From the NCBI RefSeq assembly GCF_033170155.1, contig NZ_CP137079.1, positions 1,984,001 through 2,048,000 of the forward strand: 64,000 bases of DNA, read 5' to 3'. Shown here piece by piece: positions 40,084 to 50,856 of the stretch (positions within the stretch are counted from its first letter, which is position 1; every line of letters begins with the position of its first letter). Source of the DNA: Raineyella sp. W15-4 (GTDB lineage Bacteria; Actinomycetota; Actinomycetes; Propionibacteriales; Propionibacteriaceae). Position numbers and translations under genes: made by a program. The notes under the pieces are model-generated. The model ran no database searches. It saw only the letters and a list, made by a program, of their open reading frames with translations, and was not told the origin of the DNA.

Positions 40084-40983
40084 CTACGGCTGACCGGGCC
40101 TGACCCGGCCGTACGGCGACATCCCGCGGGCCCGCCGGGAGCGGACGTACGCCCAGCCGGTGGCCGCCCCGCCGATCGCCGCGGTGAGGGCGAGCACCCA
40201 GGCGGCCTTGACCACCCCGGACTCCTCGGGCAACAGCAGGTAGAGGGCCACCAGCAGCCCCCACTGGAACAGGCTCGCCACCACCAACTGACCGTGACGC
40301 ATCTCCTCCACCAGGGTGCCGATCATCACCGACCAGCCGATGGTGGCGGCCACCGTCAGCAGCCCGTACGTCACCCCGAACCGCCAGGTCGGGCCGCTCA
40401 GCACACCCCAGACCAGGCCGGTGCCCAACGAGCCGAGGAACCAACCGTGGACGGCGCCGAGGGTGGGCCGGACGATGCCGCGCCAGGCGAGTTCCTGGGC
40501 CACTGCAAGGGGGACGTACGCCGCTATCCGCGCCGGGAACGGCAACCCGGCGGCGAGGTCGATCCGCGGGGCGGGCAGCCAACCGAACATCAGGCACAAC
40601 TGGTTCCAGACCACCATGCTCGCGATCACCATCAGCAGCAGGGCCAGCCCGCGGCGCACCACCCGGAGGTTGACCCGGACGTCGAACCGGGTCCGCAGCC
40701 CCGGCAGCCGCCGCCGGGTCAGCAGCACCAGGCCGACCCCCAACAGTGGGGCCAGGGCCGGCGCGTCCAGTCGCCCGGAGTCACGCAGCGACCAGCCCAC
40801 CAGCAGCCGGTCCGCGGCGACGACCAGGGCCACCGGCAGAGCGAGCACCGCGACGGCCAGCCAGGCCTCCACCGGGGTGGGGGCCGGTGCCGGTCCGGCC
40901 GGCGGGGCGGCGACAGGCGTGACGGCGGGGCGGGCGGCAGCGCTCATCCGGGCGGAGGCAGTCATCCGGGCGGAGGCAGTCAT
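40084..40983 (-). CDS. CPBP-family intramembrane protease-like protein
   Basis: About 299 aa with about eight TM helices after an Ala/Pro-rich N-terminus. The CPBP motif 1 reads VAQELAWRGIVRPTLG, with Q in place of the first Glu of the usual EE-x-x-x-R, so peptidase activity is doubtful. Later motifs (LGTGLVWGVLS; WSVMIGTLVEE) are recognisable. The first start, 40983, overlaps the lgt stop by 4 bp. An 18-bp tandem repeat gives three in-frame ATGs (MTASAR MTASAR MSAAAR), so the real start is ambiguous. It is in an operon with lgt. Confidence 0.78.
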   Translation of the reverse strand: MTASARMTASARMSAAARPAVTPVAAPPAGPAPAPTPVEAWLAVAVLALPVALVVAADRLLVGWSLRDSGRLDAPALAPLLGVGLVLLTRRRLPGLRTRFDVRVNLRVVRRGLALLLMVIASMVVWNQLCLMFGWLPAPRIDLAAGLPFPARIAAYVPLAVAQELAWRGIVRPTLGAVHGWFLGSLGTGLVWGVLSGPTWRFGVTYGLLTVAATIGWSVMIGTLVEEMRHGQLVVASLFQWGLLVALYLLLPEESGVVKAAWVLALTAAIGGAATGWAYVRSRRARGMSPYGRVRPGQP

Positions 40984-40987
40984 CCGG
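40945..40987. repeat. 18-bp tandem repeat across the CPBP start codons
   Basis: Two identical copies of catccgggcggaggcagt (40945-40962 and 40963-40980) and a partial third. Each copy carries an in-frame ATG on the minus strand, so changes in copy number add or remove six residues and one potential start codon. Confidence 0.8.
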
Positions 40988-41891
40988 CCGGCGCCTCCGC
41001 CTTCGTGCCGCTGCCCCGCGGGTCGACGGTCTCCGGGGCCTCGCGGGTGCGATGGCGGCGCCGGCTGATCACCAGGGCGACCAGGGCACCGACGAAGACC
41101 ACCAGGGAGACGTACTCGTTGATCCGCCAGGTACCGATGTGGTTGGCGGTGTCGATCCGCAGGCCCTCGATCCAGAACCGACCGAAGGTGTAGAGCGCCA
41201 CGTAGAGCCAGAAGACCTGACCGTGACCGAGCCGCAGCCGGCGGTCGAGAACGACCAGGACCAGGGCGATCAACAGCACCCAGAGCAACTCGTAGAGGAA
41301 GGTGGGCTGGAAGGTGGCGTACTGCTCGTAGCCCGGCGGGCGGTGCGCCAGGTCGATCTCCAGACCCCAGGGCAGCGTGGTGGGCCGGCCGAAGAGCTCC
41401 TGGTTGAACCAGTTGCCGAGCCGGCCGATGCCCTGCGCCACCGCCACCCCGGGGGCGAGCGAATCCGCCATCGCCGCGAACGAGGCCCCGCGCCGCCGGC
41501 AGACCAGCCAGACGGCCAGCGCGCCGGCGGCGACGGCGCCCCAGATCCCCAGGCCGCCGTTCCAGATGTAGAGCGCCTCGATCGGGTGTCGTCCGGGGCC
41601 GAAGTAGAGCTGGTGGTCGGTGATCACGTGATAGACGCGGGCGCCGATGATCCCCACCGGCACGGCCCACAGGATCGCCGTCTCCAGCGTCTCCTGGTTG
41701 CCACCGCGGGCCCGCCACCGCCGGGAAGCGATCACCCAGGCGACGACGATGCCGGTGAGGATGCACAGGGCGTACGCCCGGATCGGCAGGGCCAGTCCGG
41801 TGCCGGGGATCGGCAGCTCCCACACCCCTTGCGGCGGGCTGGGGATCGACAGCGGCGCCAGCACCGTCGGGGTGAGCGGGAGCAGGGTCAT
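40980..41891 (-). CDS. lgt: Prolipoprotein diacylglyceryl transferase
   Basis: This 303-aa membrane enzyme transfers diacylglycerol from phosphatidylglycerol to the lipobox cysteine of prolipoproteins. It has about seven TM helices; signature segments are IRAYALCILTGIVVAW, GARVYHVITD, NGGLGIWGAVAAGALAVWL, and the core QGIGRLGNWFNQELFGRPT with GRFWIEGLR. The ATG at 41891 has AAAGG about 8 nt upstream. It sits between trpA and gltB, a common actinobacterial order. Confidence 0.95.
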   Translation of the reverse strand: MTLLPLTPTVLAPLSIPSPPQGVWELPIPGTGLALPIRAYALCILTGIVVAWVIASRRWRARGGNQETLETAILWAVPVGIIGARVYHVITDHQLYFGPGRHPIEALYIWNGGLGIWGAVAAGALAVWLVCRRRGASFAAMADSLAPGVAVAQGIGRLGNWFNQELFGRPTTLPWGLEIDLAHRPPGYEQYATFQPTFLYELLWVLLIALVLVVLDRRLRLGHGQVFWLYVALYTFGRFWIEGLRIDTANHIGTWRINEYVSLVVFVGALVALVISRRRHRTREAPETVDPRGSGTKAEAPAG

Positions 41892-41968
41892 CGGGTCGCC
41901 TTTCGGGTCAACGCCGTGCGGGTCATCGGGCCACCGACACTCTAGTCAGTCCGCCCCTGCGTCGGCCC

Positions 41969-42799
41969 TCAGCGGGCCGCGCGGACGCCCCGGGCCAGGT
42001 CGACGGTCAGTGCCCGCAAGGCGGTGAGGTCGTCGGGCCGGCCGGCGTCGTCGGCCTCGAGCAGCGTCCGCACCAGCGCCGAGCCGACGATGACGGCGTC
42101 GGCGTACCCGCCGATCTCCGCCGCCTGGGCGCCGTTGGACACCCCCAGGCCGATCCCTACCCGGGTGTCCGGGCTGAGCGTACGGATCCGTTCGGTGAGC
42201 ACCCGGCCGGCGTCCGAGGTGGTCTCCCGGGCGCCGGTGACCCCCATCACCGCGGTGGCGTAGAGCCAGCCGCGGGCGGCGTCGGCGGTCAGCCGGATCC
42301 GGTCGTCGGTGGAGGACGGGGCGACCAGGTAGATCCGGTCCACCCCGTGGGCGTCGGTCGCCGGCAGCCACTCGTCGGACTCGTCGGGGGTCAGATCGGG
42401 GGTGATCACCCCGGCCCCGCCGGCGTTGCGGAAGTCCCGGGCGAAGGCGTCGCAGCCGTACTGCTCGATCAGGTTCCAGTACGACATCACGCACGGGGTG
42501 GCCCCGGCGGCGGCGACCGTCTCGGTCGCCGCGAGCACGTCGCGGACCCGGACCCCACGCTCCAGGGCGCGGGTCGCCGCCCGCTGGATGGTCACCCCGT
42601 CCATCATCGGGTCGGAGTAGGGGATGCCGATCTCCACGATGTCGGCGCCCGGACCGTCGCCGGGATCGACCAGGGCGCGCAGCGCGTCCAGGGAGCCGGG
42701 CACGGTCGGGTAGCCGACCGGGAGGTAGCCGATGAACACGGCGCGGCCCTCGGCCGCGGCACGGTCGAACGCCGGGGTGCAGTTGCCGGGTGCGGTCAT
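41969..42799 (-). CDS. trpA: Tryptophan synthase alpha chain
   Basis: This 276-aa (beta/alpha)8 barrel cleaves indole-3-glycerol phosphate to indole and glyceraldehyde-3-phosphate. The catalytic Glu and Asp lie in VEIGIPYSDPMMDG; the phosphate-binding end is GIGLGVSNGAQAAEIGGYAD and AVIVGSAL. It starts one base after the trpB stop. Confidence 0.96.
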   Translation of the reverse strand: MTAPGNCTPAFDRAAAEGRAVFIGYLPVGYPTVPGSLDALRALVDPGDGPGADIVEIGIPYSDPMMDGVTIQRAATRALERGVRVRDVLAATETVAAAGATPCVMSYWNLIEQYGCDAFARDFRNAGGAGVITPDLTPDESDEWLPATDAHGVDRIYLVAPSSTDDRIRLTADAARGWLYATAVMGVTGARETTSDAGRVLTERIRTLSPDTRVGIGLGVSNGAQAAEIGGYADAVIVGSALVRTLLEADDAGRPDDLTALRALTVDLARGVRAAR

Positions 42800-42800
42800 C

Positions 42801-44153
42801 TCACATCTCCTCGGGGCGCGGTTCGGCGTGGGCGGCGAGGTCCTCGGGCAGTTCCACCGGGTCCCCGCCGTGGGTCGCGTCCACCTCGCCGGTCAGCCCG
42901 AACCACCGGGTGGCGGTCCGGACGTCCTTGTCCCCCCGGCCGGACAGGGTGACCATGATCAGCGGCCGGGCGTCGGGGTCGGTCTGTGCGATCCGCCGGC
43001 CGAGCCGGATCGCGCCCGCCACGGCGTGCGCCGACTCGATCGCCGGCATCAGCCCCTCGGTGCGGGTGAGCAGCCGGAACGCCTCCATCGCCTCGGTGTC
43101 GGTGACCGGCTCGTACGTCACCCGGCCGACATCGTGCAGGTAGGCGTGCTCGGGGCCGACCCCGGGGTAGTCCAGCCCGGCCGAGATCGAGTGGGACTCC
43201 TGCGTCTGGCCGTCCTCGTCCTGCAGCAGGTAGGTCCGGGTGCCGTGCAGCACGCCGACCGAGCCACCGTTGATCGAGGCGGCGTGCCGGCCGGTCTCGA
43301 TGCCCTCCCCGCCGGCCTCATAGCCATACAGCGCGACCGCGGGGTCGGGGATGAAGTCGGCGAAGGAACCCAACGCGTTCGACCCGCCGCCAACGCAGGC
43401 GCAGACGGCGTCCGGCAGCCGGCCGTACGTCGCCAGGAACTGGCCGCGGGCCTCGGTGGAGATCACCCGCTGGAACTCCCGGACGATCTTCGGGAACGGG
43501 TGCGGGCCGGCGACGGTGCCGATCAGGTAGTGGGTGTGGTCGACGGTGGCGACCCACTCGCGCAGCGCCTCGTTCATCGCGTCCTTGAGCGTCGCCGAGC
43601 CCGACTCGACGGCGATCACCTCGGCGCCGAGCAGCTGCATCCGGGCGACGTTGAGGGCCTGCCGGTCGGTGTCCACCTTGCCCATGTAGATCCGGCACTC
43701 CAGGCCCATCAGGGCAGCGGCGGTGGCGGTGGCGACGCCGTGCTGGCCGGCGCCGGTCTCGGCGATCACCCGCTGCTTGCCCATCCGCCGGGTGAGCAGG
43801 GCCTGGCCGAGGACGTTGTTGATCTTGTGCGAGCCGGTGTGGTTGAGGTCCTCCCGCTTGAACACCACCCGGGCGTTGCCGCAGTGCCGGGAGAACCGTT
43901 TGGCCTCGGTGAGCGGGGTGGGGCGGCCGGCGTAGTTGACCCGCAGGTCCTCCAGCTCGGCGGCGAAGGCCGGATCGCGCAGGGCGTCCTGGTAGGCCTG
44001 TTCGAGTTCGGCGAGGGCGGCGTACAGCGCCTCCGGGACGAACTTGCCGCCCAGCCGGTCGAAGTGGCCGCGGGCGTCGGGCACCTCGCGCCCGTCCCAG
44101 GGCCGCTGCCCGGCCAGGTTGCGGAACGGCTCGGTGGACACGGTCTCAGCCAC
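42801..44153 (-). CDS. trpB: Tryptophan synthase beta chain
   Basis: This 450-aa PLP enzyme condenses indole with serine. The PLP lysine is in [16 protein letters not shown], the COMM-region glutamate in [13 protein letters not shown], and the phosphate loop in [10 protein letters not shown]. It overlaps trpC by 8 bp and abuts trpA. The C-terminal tail after [20 protein letters not shown] is slightly longer than usual. Confidence 0.96.
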   Translation of the reverse strand: MAETVSTEPFRNLAGQRPWDGREVPDARGHFDRLGGKFVPEALYAALAELEQAYQDALRDPAFAAELEDLRVNYAGRPTPLTEAKRFSRHCGNARVVFKREDLNHTGSHKINNVLGQALLTRRMGKQRVIAETGAGQHGVATATAAALMGLECRIYMGKVDTDRQALNVARMQLLGAEVIAVESGSATLKDAMNEALREWVATVDHTHYLIGTVAGPHPFPKIVREFQRVISTEARGQFLATYGRLPDAVCACVGGGSNALGSFADFIPDPAVALYGYEAGGEGIETGRHAASINGGSVGVLHGTRTYLLQDEDGQTQESHSISAGLDYPGVGPEHAYLHDVGRVTYEPVTDTEAMEAFRLLTRTEGLMPAIESAHAVAGAIRLGRRIAQTDPDARPLIMVTLSGRGDKDVRTATRWFGLTGEVDATHGGDPVELPEDLAAHAEPRPEEM

Positions 44154-44931
44154 GGTGGGCCTCCTTCATGGCGCGGACCCCGGCGACCGGGTCGCCGCCG
44201 GTGACGAGGGCCTGGCCGATCAGTGCAACATCGGCGCCGGCCTCGGCGAACGCCCGGACGTCGGCCGGGGTCCGGACGCCGGACTCGGCGACCCGGACGA
44301 CGCCGGCCGGCACCAGCGGGGCGAGCCGGCCGAAGGTCGCGGTGTGGACCTCGAGGGTCTTCAGGTTGCGGTTGTTGATGCCGATCAGCACCGCGCCGAC
44401 GTCGACGGCGCGACGGACCTCCTCGGCGGTGTGGGCCTCCACCAACGGGGTGAGGCCCAGGTCGAGGGCGGTGGCGTGCAGGGCGGCGAGTTCGCCGTCG
44501 GTGAGTGAGGCGACGATCAGCAGCGCCAGGTCGGCCCCGGCGGCCCGCGCCTCGTAGAGCTGGTAGGCGTCGACGATGAAGTCCTTGCGCAGCACCGGGA
44601 TGTCCACCCGGGCCCGGACGGCGACCAGGTCCGCCAGGGTGCCGCCGAACCGGTGCTGCTCGGTGAGCACCGAGATGGCGTCCGCCCCGCCCCGGGCGTA
44701 CGCCTGGGCGAGGGCCGCCGGATCGGCGATCTCGGCCAGCGCGCCGGCCGACGGGCTGGACCGCTTGACCTCGGCGATCACCGCGATCCCGGGCGCGCGG
44801 AAGGCGGGCAGCGGATCCCGGGTCGGCGGCAGCGCCTCGATCCGGCGCACCAGCTCGTCCTGCGGGGTGCGCACCCGGCGCTCGGCCATGTCGGCGCGGG
44901 CCCCCTGGTTCAGCTCGTCGAGCACACCCAT
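44146..44931 (-). CDS. trpC: Indole-3-glycerol phosphate synthase
   Basis: This 261-aa monofunctional barrel closes the indole ring from carboxyphenylaminodeoxyribulose phosphate. Motifs are [48 protein letters not shown] and [12 protein letters not shown]. No TrpF domain is fused and no trpF lies nearby, so a PriA-type isomerase elsewhere is expected. The upstream gap of 174 bp to the HGxxPAAW gene could hold a promoter or processing site. Confidence 0.96.
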   Translation of the reverse strand: MGVLDELNQGARADMAERRVRTPQDELVRRIEALPPTRDPLPAFRAPGIAVIAEVKRSSPSAGALAEIADPAALAQAYARGGADAISVLTEQHRFGGTLADLVAVRARVDIPVLRKDFIVDAYQLYEARAAGADLALLIVASLTDGELAALHATALDLGLTPLVEAHTAEEVRRAVDVGAVLIGINNRNLKTLEVHTATFGRLAPLVPAGVVRVAESGVRTPADVRAFAEAGADVALIGQALVTGGDPVAGVRAMKEAHRG

Positions 44932-45105
44932 CTGGCTCTCCTTCCGTTCATCTCATCTGTCTGTTCTACCGCACCGGTCCCGGCGTCCCGAGCAGTGGAA
45001 CGCCGGTGGGACCGGGGACACGAATGGGCGCCGCGGACCGACGGCCCGGGCGCCCATGGATCCCGCACCCGGGGGCGTGCCCGGGCGGGGTCGGCTCAGT
45101 ACGTC

Positions 45106-45330
45106 CTAGACGTTGTCGCGCCCCATCCCGCGCAGCACGGCCCAGGTGATCCACGCGGCCAGCGCGATGACGCCGGCGATGATCAGCAGGGTCGGATGGG
45201 GGGCGGGCACCATCCCGACCACGCCGACGACGACGGCGACCATGAAGATGATGGAGAACGCGTACGAGGCCGGCGACTTGCCGTGGTGGTACTTCTCCTC
45301 GGGGGCGTGCCCGATCGCGCTGTGACTCAT
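45106..45330 (-). CDS. HGxxPAAW-motif small membrane protein
   Basis: This 74-aa protein carries the motif HGKSPASY at 16-23, a variant of HGxxPAAW. Two TM helices follow (SIIFMVAVVVGVVGMV and LLIIAGVIALAAWITWAVL). Such proteins accompany the trp genes of many actinobacteria; the function is unknown. The start overlaps the preceding membrane protein stop by 4 bp. Confidence 0.85.
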   Translation of the reverse strand: MSHSAIGHAPEEKYHHGKSPASYAFSIIFMVAVVVGVVGMVPAPHPTLLIIAGVIALAAWITWAVLRGMGRDNV

Positions 45331-45941
45331 CCTTGACTCTCCCTGTCCGGTGACGCTTCCTGGGGCGCATCCTGCTCCGCCGAGGGTAGCGCAGAACCGG
45401 CGGTCGGGTCGACGCCCGCGTCCAGTGCTTTCCACACCGCGGTGGCGTCGGTGAGGTCGATCGGGCCGGCGCCCCGCTCGAAGCGGGAGCGACGGGTCTC
45501 CCAGCGGGGGGCGAGGACGGCGAGCAGGGCGCCGCCCAGGGCGACCAGCAGTCCGGCGACGGCATAGGCCCAGGGCCAGCCGGTGCCGGTCAGGGTGTAC
45601 TCCACCGACAGGGTGACCGTACGCAGCGCCTCGGCGACCACGTCGGCGGCCGGCCGGGGCCGGGTGAGGCCGACCGCGACCATCCCGGCGCCGGCCAGGA
45701 ACAGCACCGCGCCGAGGACCTGACGGCCCCGGGCGGCGAGGGTGAGGGAGAGCAGCAGACCGGCCACGGTCACCACGGCCAACGCCTGGCTGAGGCTGCC
45801 GCTGGACGCGGTGCCGGTCAGCGGAGCGGTGGTGCCGCCCGCCCCGGCCTGCCACCACGGCTGGGCGCCGGTCGCGAACGCGCCGACGGTGCCGACCAGC
45901 AGGGCGGCGTACGCCATGGTCCGCCAGCGGTGGGCCGTCAC
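45327..45941 (-). CDS. Trp-operon-associated membrane protein (Trp_oprn_chp family)
   Basis: About 204 aa with four TM helices. Family features are an early WW in AQPWWQA and the SGSLSQALAVVTVAG segment, plus helices VLGAVLFLAGAGMVAVGL and WAYAVAGLLVALGGALLAVL. A soluble tail with AVWKALDAGVDPT follows. The GTG at 45941 overlaps the trpE stop (GTGA); ATG 45917 is an alternative. The role is unknown, but it is conserved between trpE and trpC in actinobacteria. Confidence 0.85.
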   Translation of the reverse strand: MTAHRWRTMAYAALLVGTVGAFATGAQPWWQAGAGGTTAPLTGTASSGSLSQALAVVTVAGLLLSLTLAARGRQVLGAVLFLAGAGMVAVGLTRPRPAADVVAEALRTVTLSVEYTLTGTGWPWAYAVAGLLVALGGALLAVLAPRWETRRSRFERGAGPIDLTDATAVWKALDAGVDPTAGSALPSAEQDAPQEASPDRESQG

Positions 45942-47455
45942 CCCGGGGTCCCGTTCAGCTCGCGCCAACTGTCCGCGGTGGCGATCGCCCGGACCACGGC
46001 CATCGCCTTGTTGCGGCACTCCTGGTTCTCGTTGGCCGGGACCGAGTCGGCGACGATCCCCGCGCCGGACTGTACGTACGCCGTGCCGTCCTTCATCAGC
46101 GCAGTCCGGATCGCAATCGCCACGTCGGCGTTGCCGGCGAAGTCGAAGTAGCCGATCACCCCGCCGTACACCCCACGGCGGCTCACCTCGAGGTCGTCGA
46201 TGATCTCCATCGCCCGCACCTTCGGCGCCCCGGACAGGGTCCCGGCGGGGAAGCACGACAGCACCGCCTGCACCGCGTCGACGTCGTCGCGCAGCCGCCC
46301 GGTGACGCCGGCCTCGAGGTGCATCACGTGGGAGTAGCGGCGGACCTTCATGAACTCGATCACGGTGACGGTGCCCGGTTCGCTGACCCGGCCCAGGTCG
46401 TTGCGGCCGAGGTCGACCAGCATCACGTGCTCGGCCCGTTCCTTCTCGTCGGCGAGCAGTTCCTGTTCCAGCGCGACGTCCTCGGCGGCCGTCCGGCCGC
46501 GCGGCCGGGTGCCGGCGATCGGGTGGGTGACCGCCTCCCGGTCGGTGACGGTGACCAGCGCCTCGGGGCTGGAGCCGACGATGTCGAACCCGTCGAGCCG
46601 CAACAGGTAGAGATAGGGGCTCGGGTTGATCCGGCGCAGCACCCGGTAGACGTCCAGCGGATCGGCCTGGGTACGGATGTCGAAGCGCTGGGAGACCACC
46701 ACCTGGAAGATCTCGCCGGCACGGATCTCCTCGACCGCCGCCTCGACCGCCGCCTCGAACTGGACGGGCGTACGCTGCTCGATCACCTCGGGCGCGGTGC
46801 CGGAGTCGTCCACCGCCCGGACCAGCGGCTGCGCGGGCTCGGCCAGCCGGCGCGCCATCGCCGTCACCCGGGCCACCGCGTCGGCGTACGCCTCGTCGAC
46901 CCGCTGGTCGGTCGCGTCGTGGTTGATCGCGTTGGCGATCAACCAGAGTTCGCCGGTGCGGTGGTCGAGCACGGCCAGGTCGGTGGCCAGCATCATCACC
47001 AGCTCGGGGACCTGCAGGTCGTCGACGTTCTCGTCGGGCAGCACCTCCAGGTGCCGGACGATGTCGTAGCCGAGATAGCCGACGAAGCCGTTGACGAACG
47101 GCGGCAGACCGTCGGGACGACCGGTGCGGAGCACCCGGAGGGATTCGCGCAGCACGTCGAGCGGCTCACCCTCGGTCGGCAGACCGACCGGGGGCGTGCC
47201 GGACCACACCGCCCGGCCGTCCCGCTCGGTCAGCGTGGCGCCGCTGCGGACCCCGATGATCGACCAGCGGGAGAAGACGCCGTCCTCGGCGGACTCGAAG
47301 AGGAAGGTGTGCGGAGCGTCCCGGGCCAGTGCGGCGTAGAGACCGACCGGGGTCTCGGTGTCGGCGAGCACCTTGGTCCACACCGGGATCACCCGACTGG
47401 TCCTGGCCTGCTCACGGAAGCCCGCCGGGCTCGGGGTGATCGGCAGCTCACTCAT
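45938..47455 (-). CDS. trpE: Anthranilate synthase component I
   Basis: This 505-aa chorismate-using enzyme makes anthranilate, the first step of tryptophan synthesis. The chorismate-binding signature is complete: [56 protein letters not shown]. The ATG at 47455 lies 8 bp inside hisI. The glutaminase partner (trpG) and trpD are not in the window. Confidence 0.96.
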   Translation of the reverse strand: MSELPITPSPAGFREQARTSRVIPVWTKVLADTETPVGLYAALARDAPHTFLFESAEDGVFSRWSIIGVRSGATLTERDGRAVWSGTPPVGLPTEGEPLDVLRESLRVLRTGRPDGLPPFVNGFVGYLGYDIVRHLEVLPDENVDDLQVPELVMMLATDLAVLDHRTGELWLIANAINHDATDQRVDEAYADAVARVTAMARRLAEPAQPLVRAVDDSGTAPEVIEQRTPVQFEAAVEAAVEEIRAGEIFQVVVSQRFDIRTQADPLDVYRVLRRINPSPYLYLLRLDGFDIVGSSPEALVTVTDREAVTHPIAGTRPRGRTAAEDVALEQELLADEKERAEHVMLVDLGRNDLGRVSEPGTVTVIEFMKVRRYSHVMHLEAGVTGRLRDDVDAVQAVLSCFPAGTLSGAPKVRAMEIIDDLEVSRRGVYGGVIGYFDFAGNADVAIAIRTALMKDGTAYVQSGAGIVADSVPANENQECRNKAMAVVRAIATADSWRELNGTPG

Positions 47456-47837
47456 CGGAGCCTCCGTCTGGACGGGCGGCACCCGGGCCGAGCGCGAGGG
47501 TGTGGGTGTCGAAGCAGGACCGGGTGCCGAGGTGGCAGGCCGCGCCCTCCTGGTCGACCTGCAGCAGCACGGTGTCACCGTCGCAGTCCAGCTCGACCCG
47601 GCGGACCCACTGCCGGTGGCCGCTCTCCTCTCCCTTGACCCACAGCTTCCGGCGGCTGCGCGACCAATAGGTGCCGCGGCCGGTGGCCAGAGTGCGAGCG
47701 AGCGCCTCGTCGTTCATCCAGGCCATCATCAGCACCCGACCGTCGGTCGCGTCCTGGGCGATGGCCGGGACGAGCCCGTCCGGGGTGCGCTTGAGCAGCG
47801 CCGCCACCTCCTCGGGGAGGGTGGGATTCGTCGCCAT
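47448..47837 (-). CDS. hisI: Phosphoribosyl-AMP cyclohydrolase
   Basis: This 129-aa zinc enzyme opens the purine ring of phosphoribosyl-AMP in histidine synthesis. Metal-site motifs are [13 protein letters not shown] and the CHLGTRSCF cysteines; [18 protein letters not shown] is the conserved N-terminal block. It is monofunctional, with no HisE domain. It lies 3 bp after gatB and overlaps trpE, joining histidine, tryptophan and tRNA amidation genes in one transcript-like array. Confidence 0.96.
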   Translation of the reverse strand: MATNPTLPEEVAALLKRTPDGLVPAIAQDATDGRVLMMAWMNDEALARTLATGRGTYWSRSRRKLWVKGEESGHRQWVRRVELDCDGDTVLLQVDQEGAACHLGTRSCFDTHTLALGPGAARPDGGSDE

Positions 47838-47840
47838 GGC

Positions 47841-49337
47841 TCAGCCCAGCCGCTCGAGAATGATCTCGCGCACCCGGGCCGCGTCGGCCTGGCCGCGCAT
47901 CTCCTTCATCACCGCGCCGATCAGCGCGCCGGCCGCCTGCACCCGGCCGCCGCGGATCCGGTCGGCGACGTCCGGGTTGGCGGCGATGGCCGCGTCGACC
48001 GCGGCGCCGAGTGCCCCATCGTCCGACACCACCGCCAGACCCCGGTCGGCGACCACCTCGGCCGGCTCGCCCTCCCCGGCCAGCACCCCGTCGTAGACCT
48101 GGCGGGCGAGCTTGTCGTTGATCGTGCCGGCGTCGACCAGTGCCTGGACCGCGGCGACCTGGGCCGGCGAGATCCCGACCTCGTCCAGCGCCACGCCGGC
48201 CTCGTTGGCCCGCCGGGCGAGCTCGGTGGTCCACCACTTGCGGGCCGCCTGGGCGGTGGCGCCGGCGGTGACGGTCTGCTCGACCAGGTCCAGCGCGTCG
48301 GCGTTGACCACGTCGCGCATCTCCAGATCGCTGAAGCCCCAGGCGGCCTGCAGCCGGTTGCGGCGCCTGGTGGGATGCTCCGGCAGCGTCGCCCGCAGTT
48401 CCTCGACCCACTCCCGGCTCGGGGCGATCGGCACCAGGTCGGGCTCGGGGAAGTAGCGGTAGTCCTCCGCCTCCTCCTTGGACCGGCCGAAGGACGTCTC
48501 GCCGAGGTGTTCCAGCCAGTTCCGGGTGCACTGCTCGACCGTCCCGCCGTCCTGCAGCACGGCCGCCTGGCGCTGGATCTCGTACGTCACCGCGCCCTCG
48601 ATGGACCGGAACGAGTTGATGTTCTTGGTCTCGGTGCGGGTGCCCAGCTTCTCCCGGCCCCACGGGCGCAGCGAGACGTTGGCGTCACAGCGCAGCGAGC
48701 CCTCGTTCATCCGTACGTCGGAGACGCCGAGGGCGCGCATCAGGTCACGGATCGTCTCCACGTAGCGCCGGGCGACCTCCGGGGCGCGAGCACCGGCCCC
48801 GGTGATCGGCCGGGTGACGATCTCGATCAGCGGCACCCCGGCCCGGTTGTAGTCGAGCAGCGAATAGTCCGCGCCGTGCAGCCGCCCGGTCTCACCCCCC
48901 AGGTGGGTCAGCTTGCCGGCGTCCTCCTCCATGTGGGCCCGCTCGATCTCGACCCGGAACACCTCGCCGTCGGACAGCTCGACATCCAGGTGCCCGTCGT
49001 GGGCGATCGGTTCGTCGTACTGGCTGGTCTGGTAGTCCTTGGGCATGTCGGGGTAGAAGTAGTTCTTCCGCGCCATCCGGCACCACTCGGCGATCGAGCA
49101 GTTCAGCGCCAGGCCCATCCGGATGGCCGACTCGACCGCCTTGGCGTTGATCGCCGGCATCGAGCCGGGCAGGCCGAGGCACACCGGGCAGGTGTGGGTG
49201 TTCGGGGCGGCGCCGAACTCGGTGGAGCAGCCGCAGAACATCTTCGAGGCGGTGTTGAGCTCGACGTGGACCTCCAGGCCGATCACCGGCTCGTACGCCT
49301 CGAGGGCGTCGGCGTAGGACAGGATCGGCTCGCTCAT
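47841..49337 (-). CDS. gatB: Glutamyl/aspartyl-tRNA amidotransferase subunit B
   Basis: This 498-aa kinase-like subunit activates the misacylated Glu on tRNA-Gln (or Asp on tRNA-Asn). Conserved features are [12 protein letters not shown], the zinc cysteines of MFCGCS and [31 protein letters not shown], and the C-terminal YqeY-like tail. The start overlaps the gatA stop by 4 bp. Confidence 0.96.
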   Translation of the reverse strand: MSEPILSYADALEAYEPVIGLEVHVELNTASKMFCGCSTEFGAAPNTHTCPVCLGLPGSMPAINAKAVESAIRMGLALNCSIAEWCRMARKNYFYPDMPKDYQTSQYDEPIAHDGHLDVELSDGEVFRVEIERAHMEEDAGKLTHLGGETGRLHGADYSLLDYNRAGVPLIEIVTRPITGAGARAPEVARRYVETIRDLMRALGVSDVRMNEGSLRCDANVSLRPWGREKLGTRTETKNINSFRSIEGAVTYEIQRQAAVLQDGGTVEQCTRNWLEHLGETSFGRSKEEAEDYRYFPEPDLVPIAPSREWVEELRATLPEHPTRRRNRLQAAWGFSDLEMRDVVNADALDLVEQTVTAGATAQAARKWWTTELARRANEAGVALDEVGISPAQVAAVQALVDAGTINDKLARQVYDGVLAGEGEPAEVVADRGLAVVSDDGALGAAVDAAIAANPDVADRIRGGRVQAAGALIGAVMKEMRGQADAARVREIILERLG

Positions 49338-50854
49338 CGGGTGACCTCCGTCGTCGTGGCCGGGTCGGGGACGCGATTGAGCAGCGGGCCGCCCCAGCGG
49401 TCGGTCAGCGCCCGCTCCAGCGCCGCGCCGACCCGGTAGAGCCGGTCGTCGGCCCGGTGCGGTGCCATCACGTGGAACCCGATCGGCAACCCGTCGCCGG
49501 TCAGGCCGGTGGGGAAGGACCCGGCCGCATTGCCGGCCAGGTTCGTCGGGATCGTGCACAGGTCGTTGAGATACATCGCCATCGGGTCGTCGAGCCGCTC
49601 CCCCAGCCGGAACGCGGCCGTCGGGGTGGTCGGTGAGACGAGGACGTCCGCCCGGGCGAACGCGGCGGTGAAGTCCTGCTGCACCAGGGTGCGGACCTTC
49701 TGCGCGGATCCGTAGTAGGCGTCGCGGTAGCCGGCCGACAGGGCGTACGTGCCGATGATGATCCGCCGCTTCACCTCGGCGCCGAACCCGGCCTCCCGGG
49801 ACAGCGCCATCACCTGTTCGGTGGAGCGAGTGCCGTCGTCGCCAACCCGCAGGCCGTAGCGCATCGCGTCGAAGCGGGCCAGGTTGGAGGAGGCCTCGCT
49901 GGGCAGGATGAGGTAGTACGCCGCGAGGGCGTACTCGAAGGTGGGACAGGAGACCTCGACCACCTCGGCACCCAGCTCCGCCAGCAGATCCACGGTGGCG
50001 CGGAAGTTCGCCTCGACCTCGGGTGCGTAGCCCTCGCCGCCGAGCTCGGTGACCACGCCGACCCGCAGGCCCCTGACGTCACCCGCGCGGGCGGCGGCCA
50101 CCACCGGCGGCACCGGGGCGTCCAGCGAGGTCTGGTCCTTCGGATCGTGGCCGGCGATCACCTCGTGCAGCAGTGCCGTGTCGAGGACCGTACGGCCGCA
50201 CGGGCCGGGCTGGTCGAGACTGGAGGCGAGCGCGATCTGACCGAACCGCGAGGTGCCGCCGTAGGTCGGCTTCACCCCCACGGTGCCGGTGAAGGCGGCC
50301 GGCTGACGGATCGAGCCACCGGTGTCGGTGCCGATCGCCAGCGGCGCCTCGAAGGCCGCCAGCGCCGCCGCCGAGCCACCGCCCGAGCCACCGGGCACCC
50401 GGGTGAAGTCCCAGGGGTTGTGGGTCGGCCCGTACGCGGAGTTCTCCGTGGATGAGCCCATCGCGAACTCGTCCATGTTGGTCTTGCCGAGGATCACCAC
50501 GCCGGCGTCGAGCAGACGCTGGGTCACCGTGGCGTTGTACGGCGGGCGCCAGCCCTCGAGGATCTTCGAGCCGGCGGTCGTCGGCACGCCCTTCTGGGCG
50601 AGGACGTCCTTCAGGGCGAGCGGAACGCCGGCGAGCGGCCCCGGCCGCTCCCCCGCGGCGATCCGGGCATCGACGGCCGCGGCCTGGGCCAACGCACCCT
50701 CCTCGTCGACGCTGAGGAAGGCGTGCACCGCCCCGTCCACGGCGGCGATCCGATCCAGGTGCGCCCGGGTGACCTCGACGCTGGAGACCTCCCCGGTGGC
50801 GATCGCGCCGGCGAGATCGGCCGCACTCGTGGTGATCAGCGTGCTGGCGTCCAT
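49334..50854 (-). CDS. gatA: Glutamyl/aspartyl-tRNA amidotransferase subunit A
   Basis: This 506-aa amidase hydrolyses glutamine to supply ammonia. The Ser-cisSer-Lys triad is visible: Lys in [11 protein letters not shown], and the serines in [14 protein letters not shown] and [13 protein letters not shown]. The ATG at 50854 lies 2 bp after the gatC stop. The frame stays open upstream, but only as shadow over gatC. Confidence 0.97.
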   Translation of the reverse strand: MDASTLITTSAADLAGAIATGEVSSVEVTRAHLDRIAAVDGAVHAFLSVDEEGALAQAAAVDARIAAGERPGPLAGVPLALKDVLAQKGVPTTAGSKILEGWRPPYNATVTQRLLDAGVVILGKTNMDEFAMGSSTENSAYGPTHNPWDFTRVPGGSGGGSAAALAAFEAPLAIGTDTGGSIRQPAAFTGTVGVKPTYGGTSRFGQIALASSLDQPGPCGRTVLDTALLHEVIAGHDPKDQTSLDAPVPPVVAAARAGDVRGLRVGVVTELGGEGYAPEVEANFRATVDLLAELGAEVVEVSCPTFEYALAAYYLILPSEASSNLARFDAMRYGLRVGDDGTRSTEQVMALSREAGFGAEVKRRIIIGTYALSAGYRDAYYGSAQKVRTLVQQDFTAAFARADVLVSPTTPTAAFRLGERLDDPMAMYLNDLCTIPTNLAGNAAGSFPTGLTGDGLPIGFHVMAPHRADDRLYRVGAALERALTDRWGGPLLNRVPDPATTTEVTR

Positions 50855-50856
50855 GC

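Noticed and set aside
44932-45105. Attenuator or terminator between the HGxxPAAW gene and trpC
   Set aside because: Short GC-rich self-complementary pieces occur, but there is no clear stem-loop series, Trp-rich leader peptide or T-box element.
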